Assembly (NCBI GenBank): GCA_910584255.1
Contig: CAJTXV010000004.1
Location: forward strand, 1 to 64,000
DNA: 64,000 nucleotides
Direction: 5' to 3'
Origin: an uncultured Bacilli bacterium
Lineage (GTDB): Bacteria > Bacillota_I > Bacilli_A > RF39 > UBA660
Both the position numbers and the translations under genes were made by a program. The notes under the pieces were generated by a model. It had not been told where the DNA came from. It made no database searches and worked only from the letters and a program-made list of their open reading frames with translations. Of this stretch, positions 24,156-32,660 are shown one piece after another. The first letter of the stretch is position 1; every line of letters starts with the position of its first letter.

Positions 24156-25812
24156 CTATCACCTGATAATCAATCATATCATAGTATACTTTATTAGAAT
24201 CTAGTCCTTCTTTTAACTGGTAAGAGATTCCATAATCTTTTAAGTTATAAACAATTCCATGATATCCGTGTACATCGCAAAGGATTTCTTTTCCTCTTAA
24301 ATCATTTAGTCCTTTATGGATTTTAAGGCTATTCGTTAAACAATAGTAACTATTTCCTAGAAGTGGTATTAGAGTATTTCCAATTACTAAAAGAAGATAT
24401 ATACTACTTAAAAGTTTCTTTTTATTTTTTCCATATTCAAATAATAGATAAATACTAAAAATCGCAAATAGATAGAAGTGTGGTGTATATCTAGCCCACC
24501 AACTCTCATTCATTACAAGTAATAAAAGACTAGTAATTCCAAGGGTAAATAAAATTCTTGTATCTTTTTTATATTCCTTGTAATAAATTAATAGAATGAT
24601 AATACTAATGCAAAGAATCCCACTAAAGAAAATTCCAAATCCACTAATCCTTAAATCGTAAGAAGTCGCAGGAACTAGTTCCGATTTAGAGACAGTCAAA
24701 GGAATTTTTAAATCTAAATTATCGTTTTCTCTTAAATTATTTGTTTTAGAAAAAGTCGAGTAAAATAATTTCTGAATTGGTACCATCAACTGGAACTTAT
24801 GTGGTTGTTGTAATGTCATAATATCTTGTTTTCCTTCTCCATATAAAGGAAAGAATGGTGTTTTATGGTCAATTGTATTCTTTACATACGTTGGATATCC
24901 ACAGATTAATAGACTCCCTATAAATAATGGAAGAAAGAGGATTACTAATTTTTTAAATACTTCTACAAACTTCCCATTTTTCCATGCAAAGTATAGTTTT
25001 CTGCACATAAAGAAGAAACTAAATACAAGTAAATAACCAAGTCCATTAAATTTTAAGTTGGATAATAAAAGAAATGTAAGTATATAGTAAAGCCAATCTT
25101 CTACTGTTTCCTTTTTATCTAAACGAAGGAGGAAGAGAATTGCTAAGAATAAATAAATACAAACTAGAAAATCATTATAAAAAGTAAACAACTGGCTCGC
25201 AGTAATTGGATTTAGGGAAATGATGCTTGCGAAAATCAGTGCTTTTATCCATTTCCATTTTTGATAGAATGTAAAAAAGATAAATGTAAATAAAACATAT
25301 AAACTTAAAAAATTCATTGCTTTTCCAGATTCTATATTTTCAGTAAAGCTATAGAAGTTAGAAGCTAGAATCCAATTGGCTTTCGCATAATGATCCGTCC
25401 AAATACTATATGTCGTTAGACTTTTACTTTCATCTTTTCTTTCTTTAATAAAGTCTTCGCTTGACTGATAGATAGGGTTAAACCCCTCTTTGAAAACCCC
25501 GATTGCATCTTTATGATAAGTATCTCCATCACTGGAACGATCAAATAAAAAGCAGGAAAGAAAAATTGTGATTAAAAGCACTCCAACTGATACACCAATT
25601 GTTTTTAAAAAGTCATTCATTACTACTTTTTCTTTCCTAATCTTTTTACATAGCACAAAATAATAGAAAAGAATAGCGCAACTAAAATATAAAATCACGT
25701 TGATAGGTAAGATAGGAATTCTTATAAAAAAAAGTAAACTCGGTCCTACAAATAAAAAAACAAGAAATAGAAAAATTAGAATCCCGCTTTCTTTTATATT
25801 TTTTAAAGTCAT
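24142..25812 (-). CDS. Multi-pass membrane protein, probable GT-C glycosyltransferase
   Basis: 556 residues with about 11-12 TM segments. The first extracytoplasmic loop holds an acidic motif (DGDTYHKDAIGVF) followed by WTDHYAKANWI. An acidic loop after TM1-2 is the usual active site of GT-C enzymes that use polyprenyl-phosphate sugars. AGGAGG-like spacing precedes the start. It lies 10 bases from the upstream LTA-synthase-like membrane domain gene and overlaps the downstream O-antigen-ligase-like gene. The family assignment is by architecture only. Confidence 0.65.
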   Translation of the reverse strand: MTLKNIKESGILIFLFLVFLFVGPSLLFFIRIPILPINVILYFSCAILFYYFVLCKKIRKEKVVMNDFLKTIGVSVGVLLITIFLSCFLFDRSSDGDTYHKDAIGVFKEGFNPIYQSSEDFIKERKDESKSLTTYSIWTDHYAKANWILASNFYSFTENIESGKAMNFLSLYVLFTFIFFTFYQKWKWIKALIFASIISLNPITASQLFTFYNDFLVCIYLFLAILFLLRLDKKETVEDWLYYILTFLLLSNLKFNGLGYLLVFSFFFMCRKLYFAWKNGKFVEVFKKLVILFLPLFIGSLLICGYPTYVKNTIDHKTPFFPLYGEGKQDIMTLQQPHKFQLMVPIQKLFYSTFSKTNNLRENDNLDLKIPLTVSKSELVPATSYDLRISGFGIFFSGILCISIIILLIYYKEYKKDTRILFTLGITSLLLLVMNESWWARYTPHFYLFAIFSIYLLFEYGKNKKKLLSSIYLLLVIGNTLIPLLGNSYYCLTNSLKIHKGLNDLRGKEILCDVHGYHGIVYNLKDYGISYQLKEGLDSNKVYYDMIDYQVIDDEK

Positions 25813-25822
25813 AATATCCTCC

Positions 25823-26533
25823 TTAGTTTCTTAAATAATCATCTGTTTTTTGTATTTGATGTTTCACTCCATAATACCACTCTCGAATAGAAAAATCATA
25901 TAAACCAGATATTTTAAAATCTAAATGTCCCTTTTTATGATTTATATAGATTGTCTTATAATCATGAGACTCTCTACCGCTCTTATATACAACTTGTGGT
26001 CCCATAGAATAGTACGCAATTCCACGACACGTTCCAAATAAAAATAGGATTGTTAATAGAAAAAATGTCAATTGATATCGATCTCTTCTTTGAACTTTTA
26101 TTTTTTTTAATAATATACATGCAACTAGAAGCAAAAGGAAACTTATGAAAAAGCATAAAATAAATTCTTCACTGATAAACTCTAGTATATTCGATAATGA
26201 TAGGTCAAATCCATTTAAAAAAGTATATCTTCCAGTCATTGTAAATGAAATAGATTCCAAGCACGTAATAATAGAAAAAATAGAAAATAAAATAATTGCC
26301 ACAATTCTTCTATAAATACCTTGAAATAAATAAACAATTCCAATTAAGAAGAAAATCCAACTAATGGAAAAGAAAGTATTACTAATCCAAATTGAAAAAT
26401 TTTTGGCAATTGAAATTCCTGATAATCTCATCAGATAAGAATTGAGTATCCAAAATGATAAAAATACACAAATTAAAGAGATTATTCTTTGTAAACCCTC
26501 TTTTGTAATTTGAAAGTTTTTTCCCTTTTTCAT
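25823..26533 (-). CDS. LTA-synthase-like N-terminal membrane domain without sulfatase domain
   Basis: 236 residues from the ATG at 26533 (MKKGKNFQ), which has GGGGTG 8 bases upstream and a TATACT -10 box at 26556-26561. Five TM segments are followed by a short tail with KISGLYDFSIREWYYGVK. This tail matches the hinge that in LtaS-type enzymes joins the membrane domain to the extracellular sulfatase domain; compare KFGIYAYHLNDLVK in the full-length protein at 36187. Here the frame ends soon after, so the catalytic domain is absent. It may be a regulatory or scaffold protein for the downstream glycan genes. It heads the operon and is divergent from the PASTA gene. Confidence 0.6.
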   Translation of the reverse strand: MKKGKNFQITKEGLQRIISLICVFLSFWILNSYLMRLSGISIAKNFSIWISNTFFSISWIFFLIGIVYLFQGIYRRIVAIILFSIFSIITCLESISFTMTGRYTFLNGFDLSLSNILEFISEEFILCFFISFLLLLVACILLKKIKVQRRDRYQLTFFLLTILFLFGTCRGIAYYSMGPQVVYKSGRESHDYKTIYINHKKGHLDFKISGLYDFSIREWYYGVKHQIQKTDDYLRN

Positions 26534-26669
26534 ATCATACACCCCTGATAATAAAAGTATAACATGAAACATGAAAATTTTATAGAAATTCGACACTTTT
26601 TTGAAAGAATTCCGTTATTTTTTTCTTTTTCGGATTATTTTATTATATAATGAGAATAGAGGTGGTAGC

Positions 26670-28277
26670 ATGAAGGATAAGGAGTATCTAACAGAAGAGG
26701 AAAAACAAGAAATGTTAAAGGAAATCGAATTTAGAAAGGAGGAGTTGCTAAAAGAAGGAGGTCCTGATGAATTTACTGGAAAAAATAAGTTTTTTAAGAT
26801 TCTTACTTATTTTTGTCTTGCTTTGTCTTTAGTTTTAATGATTTGTTACTCGGTACAAACAATTATAAATAGTAGTGGATTTTTAACACAAATTACAAAT
26901 ATTATTGGAACCGTTATTCTTTCTATTTTTACAATATTTTTTATGTTTACTAGTTTATTTGCAGATCATAAAAAAGGAAGAGTTTTTATAATTATTGCCT
27001 CCCTTTTATTATCGATTTATAGTGGATTTAATTTATTAGTGGGTGCTGATATTATAAAGGTGAATAAAAATGTAGTAATTGATTTTTATAATAAAGAGAT
27101 TACAGAGGTAATTGATTGGGCGGAAAAACATGATATTTTTATTAAGCAAGTTTATAAAAATGATGAAAAAATTGAAAAGTATAGGGTTATGAAACAAGAT
27201 GTGGAACCAGGAACTTCACTTAAAAAAGTTCAAAAGATTACTGTCACTGTATCAGATGGTCCAAATCCAGAAAAAGAAACTCTTATTCCTAATATGATTG
27301 GATGGAATATAGATCAGGCATTAAAGTATATTGAGGAGAATCATTTGACAAATACTAGTATTGAATTTGATTTCAATGAGAAGGTAAAAAGGGATATTAT
27401 CTATTCACAAAATATTGAAAGTACAATTAAACGAAGTGAACCATTAGAATTAAAAGTTTCCTTAGGAAAAAAAGGAGATTTCCAGTATGTAACTATGATT
27501 GATTTAGTTGGAAAAAATGAATTTCAGGCGACTATTTGGTTAAAAAGAAATTACATTGATTATGAGATTCAATATGGATATAGTGATTCTTATGAGGAAG
27601 GAATTGTTATTGAACAAGGGGATAAAAAAGGAAAAGTATTCGATATTACAAGGAACCCAAAAACAACCATTACATTAGCTAGAAATCATGAAATTTCAGT
27701 TCCAAATCTAATGGAAATGGATGCTACTAAAATTAATAGTTGGGCTGCTAAAAATAAGATTAAAATCATTATGAAAGAAGAATATGATGAAAAGGTTTCC
27801 AAGGGAAAAGTAATTGAATCATCTAGATTAAAAGGAGATACAGTCGAAGTTGGTGATACCATCAATATTCGAATTTCTAAAGGACAGTTGCATATGATTC
27901 AGTTTACTAATGTTCAAGACTTCATCACATGGGCAAATCAAGAAGAAATTTCATATAGTATTGATTATCAATTTAGTACAGAGAAAAAGGCAGGAGAATT
28001 GATTTCTTCTTCACATAAGGAAGATCAATTAGTAAAAAATACCGATACTATCTCTCTAGTCATCTCTCAAGGTGGAACAGCAAATGTTCCTGACTTTCAA
28101 GGAATGAATAAAAGTCAAATTGAAGATAGCTGTAAAAGGGCGAATCTAATATGTGAATATAAATATGAAGAAAATCAAAGCGTTGAAAAAAATCAATTTA
28201 TCAAACAATCTATGAAAGCAGGAAGTGAAGTTCCAGCAAAGACGACAATTACTATTACATTAAGTAGTGGAAACTAA
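26670..28277 (+). CDS. Membrane protein with six extracellular PASTA repeats, no kinase domain
   Basis: 535 residues from the ATG at 26670, preceded by AGAGGTGG; a longer frame to 26601 lacks a site. A TATAAT box lies at 26646-26651. The N-terminus is a charged cytoplasmic segment of about 45 residues, then three TM segments (about 45-140), then six tandem PASTA-like repeats of about 65 residues that end the protein. PASTA domains bind muropeptides or uncrosslinked peptidoglycan and normally occur in Stk1/PrkC kinases or class B PBPs. There is no kinase or transpeptidase domain here, so it is a sensor, tether or decoy. It is divergent from a surface-glycan operon. Confidence 0.85.
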   Translation: MKDKEYLTEEEKQEMLKEIEFRKEELLKEGGPDEFTGKNKFFKILTYFCLALSLVLMICYSVQTIINSSGFLTQITNIIGTVILSIFTIFFMFTSLFADHKKGRVFIIIASLLLSIYSGFNLLVGADIIKVNKNVVIDFYNKEITEVIDWAEKHDIFIKQVYKNDEKIEKYRVMKQDVEPGTSLKKVQKITVTVSDGPNPEKETLIPNMIGWNIDQALKYIEENHLTNTSIEFDFNEKVKRDIIYSQNIESTIKRSEPLELKVSLGKKGDFQYVTMIDLVGKNEFQATIWLKRNYIDYEIQYGYSDSYEEGIVIEQGDKKGKVFDITRNPKTTITLARNHEISVPNLMEMDATKINSWAAKNKIKIIMKEEYDEKVSKGKVIESSRLKGDTVEVGDTINIRISKGQLHMIQFTNVQDFITWANQEEISYSIDYQFSTEKKAGELISSSHKEDQLVKNTDTISLVISQGGTANVPDFQGMNKSQIEDSCKRANLICEYKYEENQSVEKNQFIKQSMKAGSEVPAKTTITITLSSGN

Positions 28278-28291
28278 ATTAGACAAAAAGA

Positions 28292-28336
28292 AAACTAATA
28301 TTTAGACTGAGATAAATCTATCTATTAGTTTTTTTA
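28292..28336 (+). terminator. Terminator of the PASTA protein gene
   Basis: AAACTAATA (28292-28300) pairs with TATTAGTTT (28323-28331), followed by a T run, 15 bases after the stop. Confidence 0.75.
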
Positions 28337-28419
28337 TGTATATTGCTATTTTAGTTTATTTAGATAATATCATATGGGTGTTTATTTTGGTGTTGTTCTA
28401 TTTATTTTTTACTCAATGA

Positions 28420-28770
28420 TTAATGAATCGGTACTAGAACGTTTCCTTTGATTTTTAAAATATTAGTGTTTAGATATACCACGGTGATGGGTAGGATAAT
28501 CAACACTGCCATTATCTCCACCAAGATTATAGCCTATAGTGAGTATATTAGTCGAGTTAGTAAGATATGCAAGTATATTTTCCATGTCGTTGGATTTCCA
28601 ATATATACGTTCATTCCTCTTTCAACTTGATAGAATATTGAAAGAGTCTCCCTATCACCGTTTTTCATGTGATATGCACTGATAAGTTTAAAGTAGGCAA
28701 TGAGAAGGATTATGTAGACAATCAATATAAATGAGGCATTACCTCTGTTCAAAAAATTCCAACTTCCCAC
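28420..28770 (-). pseudogene. Interrupted membrane-protein remnant
   Basis: A minus-strand frame reads through a hydrophobic segment (NASFILIVYIILLIAYFKL), a loop (YQVERGMNVYIGNP), and a helix ending LLTRLIYSL at a TAG. It then continues in the same frame through another hydrophobic stretch (VEIMAVLIILPITVVYLN) to a TAA at 28420-28422. One nonsense codon thus separates two coding-like halves. The 5' end has a GTG at 28770 with no ribosome binding site and a stop just upstream, so the start is probably lost too. Family not recognised. Confidence 0.45.
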
Positions 28771-28816
28771 TGTTTAAAACTGATTACAAAAGCTTTATAA
28801 AAAAGAACGATTTATT

Positions 28817-30391
28817 TCATCGTTCAATATTATTATCCTTTTTTGTTTTTTTCTTTTTAGTAGGTTCTTTGCGTTTTGTTTTTTCCTTCTCAGTGTCATC
28901 TTTTTTCTTAGTAACAGATTCTTCCTCTTTCTTTTCCTCTTGTTTCTCTTCTTTCTTCACTGGAATGTCCACTTTTGTTGAATCCAAAATATCTAAAAAG
29001 TCATCATCTACTGGTGCTTTATTATCAGAAATAATTGTTCTCTCTAATGGTTTTGTTGTTTCTAATTCAGGATTATCCTTGATTTTTGTCTTTTCTTTCT
29101 TCTCCTCGGCTGCATCCATTTCCTTAAAAATTTCATCTACTATTTCTTTCTTTTGTTTTCTTTTTTCCCTTTTTGAATTCTTTCTAGTTACGATTAGTAG
29201 AATAATCAATAGTAAAACAGAAGTTCCACCTAGGATAGCAATCACTACTTTGTTCTCTTGAATCTTTTGTTTATATTCTTCTTCAATTTTCTTTGCTTCT
29301 TCCTCTTGATATAATTGTAATGTTTTTTCGATCTTATCATATACATACCAGGCACTTTTGCCAGTATCTGGTCTTAAACCATAAAAGTAAATAAAGTTAC
29401 TTTTACTATTAATTTGATATCCTTCGTATTCTTCCTCATTTATTTTAGTAATTACTTTGGAATACTTTTTAAATTTTTCAGTCGATGGTAAAGAAATAAT
29501 CGTGATGTTGGCAGATGTAATTGGTTGATATTTCGTATACGTTTTTTCCTTTTCATTATAGATTGCAAATGAGATGATTCCCTTCTCATCACGAATTCCA
29601 ATTAGTGTCATTTTGGAGATTTCGTTATAGAAACCAGGAACTTCCATTCCATTGATTGTTATTCTTTTTTCTTCAAATAATTCTGGTTTTTGTAACGAGC
29701 TTGCCTTCTTTACCACCGTATATTTTTTCTTATTAATTTCTACTGAAATTGGATTGTTATCTTTAACATTGACATTTAATACATAAACTTTTTCTCTACC
29801 TGTTTCAGAGGTTACTTTAATCTCAAAATGGTTGTCTCCTTCACTAACCTCTTTTTCTCCTATTCCATCAATGGACGCATAAGAATCTTCTTTGGAAGCA
29901 TTAATTTGAATTTTTTCTGTTTCTGCAGGTACTTCTAAACTATATTCTAATGTGTCTTTAGAAAATTCAGGAGTAATAGAATATCCCTCTACAGATAGGC
30001 TTGATAAATTATTATTATTCGATTTTTCCCTAGGAGCGACTACTTTAATTGTAACAGATCTACTTCCAGTATAATTTTCACCAGAGGTAGTAGAAACGTC
30101 TAAACAATTGACTGTAATTGTAGCAGTTCCTGTAGATTTTGCTGTAAATTTGAAAGAATGAGACCCATTTTCAATCCATTCACTAGAAGTTCCACCAGAT
30201 AGCACATTTCCGTTTGAACTACTAACTGAAAATCTTCCAATTAAACCAGAAGCATTGATCGTTACCGTCACACTTCCACCAGTAGTTACTGTCTTAGAAG
30301 ATGCGGAAATCCCTAAGCCAGCAGCATATACTACTGGAGATTTTACAATAAAAAGGAAAAAAATTGCGACGAGCGCAAAAGTTTTTTTCAA
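28817..30391 (-). CDS. Secreted, TM-anchored protein with Ig-like and cadherin-like beta-sandwich domains
   Basis: 524 residues. A signal peptide (about 1-23) is followed by an Ig-like domain of about 90 residues (GISASSKTVTTGGSVTVTI) and then a cadherin-like beta-sandwich domain (LSSLSVEGYSITPEFSKDTL, PF12733 type). A mixed region and a TM helix near residue 395 (VVIAILGGTSVLLLIILLIV) follow. The tail is highly charged, rich in Lys and Glu, and ends inside the cell. It appears to be a surface adhesin-like protein. It lies 15 bases downstream of the dockerin-bearing glucosaminidase, so the two are co-expressed. The charged tail may contact cytoplasmic partners. Confidence 0.8.
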   Translation of the reverse strand: MKKTFALVAIFFLFIVKSPVVYAAGLGISASSKTVTTGGSVTVTINASGLIGRFSVSSSNGNVLSGGTSSEWIENGSHSFKFTAKSTGTATITVNCLDVSTTSGENYTGSRSVTIKVVAPREKSNNNNLSSLSVEGYSITPEFSKDTLEYSLEVPAETEKIQINASKEDSYASIDGIGEKEVSEGDNHFEIKVTSETGREKVYVLNVNVKDNNPISVEINKKKYTVVKKASSLQKPELFEEKRITINGMEVPGFYNEISKMTLIGIRDEKGIISFAIYNEKEKTYTKYQPITSANITIISLPSTEKFKKYSKVITKINEEEYEGYQINSKSNFIYFYGLRPDTGKSAWYVYDKIEKTLQLYQEEEAKKIEEEYKQKIQENKVVIAILGGTSVLLLIILLIVTRKNSKREKRKQKKEIVDEIFKEMDAAEEKKEKTKIKDNPELETTKPLERTIISDNKAPVDDDFLDILDSTKVDIPVKKEEKQEEKKEEESVTKKKDDTEKEKTKRKEPTKKKKTKKDNNIER

Positions 30392-30406
30392 TTCAATTCA
30401 CCCCTT

Positions 30407-32473
30407 TTAATTTTGAATTACATTATTTGTACCCATAATGTAGTTTTTGATATTTACATAGTCAACAGCAGAAATAGAACCATCACGATTTACATCCGCA
30501 GCCTTATAAGCCGCACCATTTAGACGATTTGTTCCCATGATATGATTTTTTACAAGTACATAATCTACTGCTGTAATTTTGCCATTTCCATCTACATCTC
30601 CATATATAACTATGCTGTAAGATTCTACCATATTCCCTGATTGGATGGTAACAGTGGTTCCCGTTCCGACTGCCTCAGAACTCAGTGTTACAGTACCACC
30701 ATTTGTCTCTAATTTTCCTCTAACATCATTTGTACTTGCACCAGGCTGTACTCCAAATAGCATTCCATTTTCAACCCGATATCCAGAATCAGTAATGACT
30801 TGTGAGACTGTTTTTGCAGGAGGTGGGGTTGGAACTGGTTTAGGAGTAGGAGTTACTGTTGGATTTTCTGTTGGTGTAGGTGTTGGCATTGGAGTTGGAG
30901 TTGGATCTACAGGGATGATTGGAGTCGTTGTTCCACTAGTTATCTTAGTAAAATAAGCAGCTGGAACATATACTTTCATCTGATTCCATTTATATTCAAT
31001 TCTTGGATTACTTTTTGAATCTCCAATATATTCTAGATCATTGTCTAATGTAGGGTCACTCATGATTTGATACCATGTCGTATTCCCATTCACGATAGGT
31101 CCACTGGTTTCCCCTAAAACGACTACTGCAGAATTCTTTACTTTATATTGATAATAGGATGTTGAAACACGATATCCAGTTGGACTCTTCATTGCATATA
31201 CCGTATTATTATAGTCACCATTTAATACAGCTACTGTATATGCATTATAATCTTGGAAACCATATGCCTTATCTAGAGCATAGTAATAGGAAGCTGCTTT
31301 CTCACCCCAATATGGGTCAGATGCATATTTGACATTTAGTCCTACTTGCTTATTTCCAAGTAAGGCTCCACGGAATCTATAGTCTCCTGGTTGTAGATAT
31401 CCATAAGATAACCATCCATAGGCATAATTGTAAATTCCATCATTAATACTTGCGAACGAATCTGCAGATTGCCCTGGAGATGCATCTACAGCATTGAGTC
31501 CAAATAAATTATTCTTATTATTGGCAATCCAACTAGTACCATATCCTGATTCATGGATACCAATCGAAAACATGAGTGCTGCATTTACACCATATTTTTC
31601 TTGGGCATCTACAAAGGCATCCCCTGTATTTCCCATTTTTGCATTTCCATATCCACGATTGTTAATAAACTGATTTAAGTTAGAAGCATTATAATTCGTC
31701 TTTGTCCGAAATGATAAATATTGATAATAATTGTAATAAGGGTTATTTTCATTGACAGATCCAGCAACACTTCCAGATTGATAATCACGAATCATTGCTT
31801 TGAAATCTGTGTAAAAGTAAATCCCATCATAACTATAATAATTGCCAGGGGAAACGGTTTCAGGCTTTTTACCAATTACAACAGAATCGGTTGATTTATC
31901 CCCAAATATATTCCGTGGAGTTACATGAATAATTTCAGAAGAAGTGATTTGATAATAACTTGGACTACGAACCCATGAAAGAGGAATAATATCATATAGT
32001 TGATTAATTCTTTGACCTTCTGATTCATACCTTGCAATATATCCAACAACACCACTGACTTTTATTTTAATTCTTCCTGTTCCTGGATCCATTCCTAAGA
32101 ACACTGCATCATCTGTATTTCCTCCACGAACATAGGTTAGAAGCGAACTTAGATACACATCGGCATAAATATTCGTATATCCAGCATTTGTGTTTTGATC
32201 ATAATCTATCAGTGCATACTTCGCATCAATAATCATTCCACTTTGAACAATTACCAAATTATCGTTTTCAGTATTATTCATTCCCTGTTTTGCTTCTTCA
32301 TAAGAATTATAACAAGCAACTTTTTCTAAGGCACCATCCTCTCTTGCATTTGCAAGTTCAAATGAAGGACATACATTTCCTCTCCCACGAACTTCAGCTG
32401 CCGATAAAGCATCCACTTCTGTAAAAGAGAAAGTGACAAATAAAATAATAAAATATTTTAAAAATCTTTTCAT
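30407..32473 (-). CDS. Secreted glucosaminidase-type cell-wall hydrolase with C-terminal dockerin
   Basis: 688 residues from the ATG at 32473, with GGGGAGG upstream. Signal peptide (about 1-24), then an N-terminal region of unknown fold, then a glucosaminidase/lysozyme-like domain at about residues 275-400 (KYGVNAALMFSIGIHESGYG, the Glu in HESGYG being the likely acid). SH3-like repeats follow, then a Pro/Thr linker (TPTPMPTPTPTENP), then a dockerin-type pair of EF-hand-like repeats (DVDGNGKITAVDYV and DVNRDGSISAVDYV). The enzyme should cut peptidoglycan glycan chains. The dockerin would let it dock on a cohesin scaffold, none of which is visible here. Confidence 0.85.
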   Translation of the reverse strand: MKRFLKYFIILFVTFSFTEVDALSAAEVRGRGNVCPSFELANAREDGALEKVACYNSYEEAKQGMNNTENDNLVIVQSGMIIDAKYALIDYDQNTNAGYTNIYADVYLSSLLTYVRGGNTDDAVFLGMDPGTGRIKIKVSGVVGYIARYESEGQRINQLYDIIPLSWVRSPSYYQITSSEIIHVTPRNIFGDKSTDSVVIGKKPETVSPGNYYSYDGIYFYTDFKAMIRDYQSGSVAGSVNENNPYYNYYQYLSFRTKTNYNASNLNQFINNRGYGNAKMGNTGDAFVDAQEKYGVNAALMFSIGIHESGYGTSWIANNKNNLFGLNAVDASPGQSADSFASINDGIYNYAYGWLSYGYLQPGDYRFRGALLGNKQVGLNVKYASDPYWGEKAASYYYALDKAYGFQDYNAYTVAVLNGDYNNTVYAMKSPTGYRVSTSYYQYKVKNSAVVVLGETSGPIVNGNTTWYQIMSDPTLDNDLEYIGDSKSNPRIEYKWNQMKVYVPAAYFTKITSGTTTPIIPVDPTPTPMPTPTPTENPTVTPTPKPVPTPPPAKTVSQVITDSGYRVENGMLFGVQPGASTNDVRGKLETNGGTVTLSSEAVGTGTTVTIQSGNMVESYSIVIYGDVDGNGKITAVDYVLVKNHIMGTNRLNGAAYKAADVNRDGSISAVDYVNIKNYIMGTNNVIQN

Positions 32474-32660
32474 ATTTTCCCTCCCCTTTTGTGTTTTCAA
32501 CTATATTGTATCAAAGAATTAGTAAAAACACAATTTTCGATAAAATATTTATGGCAATTTACATTTTTTTCTTCTTTTTTTTGTCAAATTTTACATGAAG
32601 CATTTTACTTTTATGTAAGAAATAAAATTTTTTGGTTATAATAATCATAGGGATGGTACT

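Noticed and set aside
28448..28630. Plus-strand 60-residue frame opposite the membrane-gene remnant
   Set aside because: It has no ribosome binding site; the minus strand gives a coherent membrane-protein pattern.
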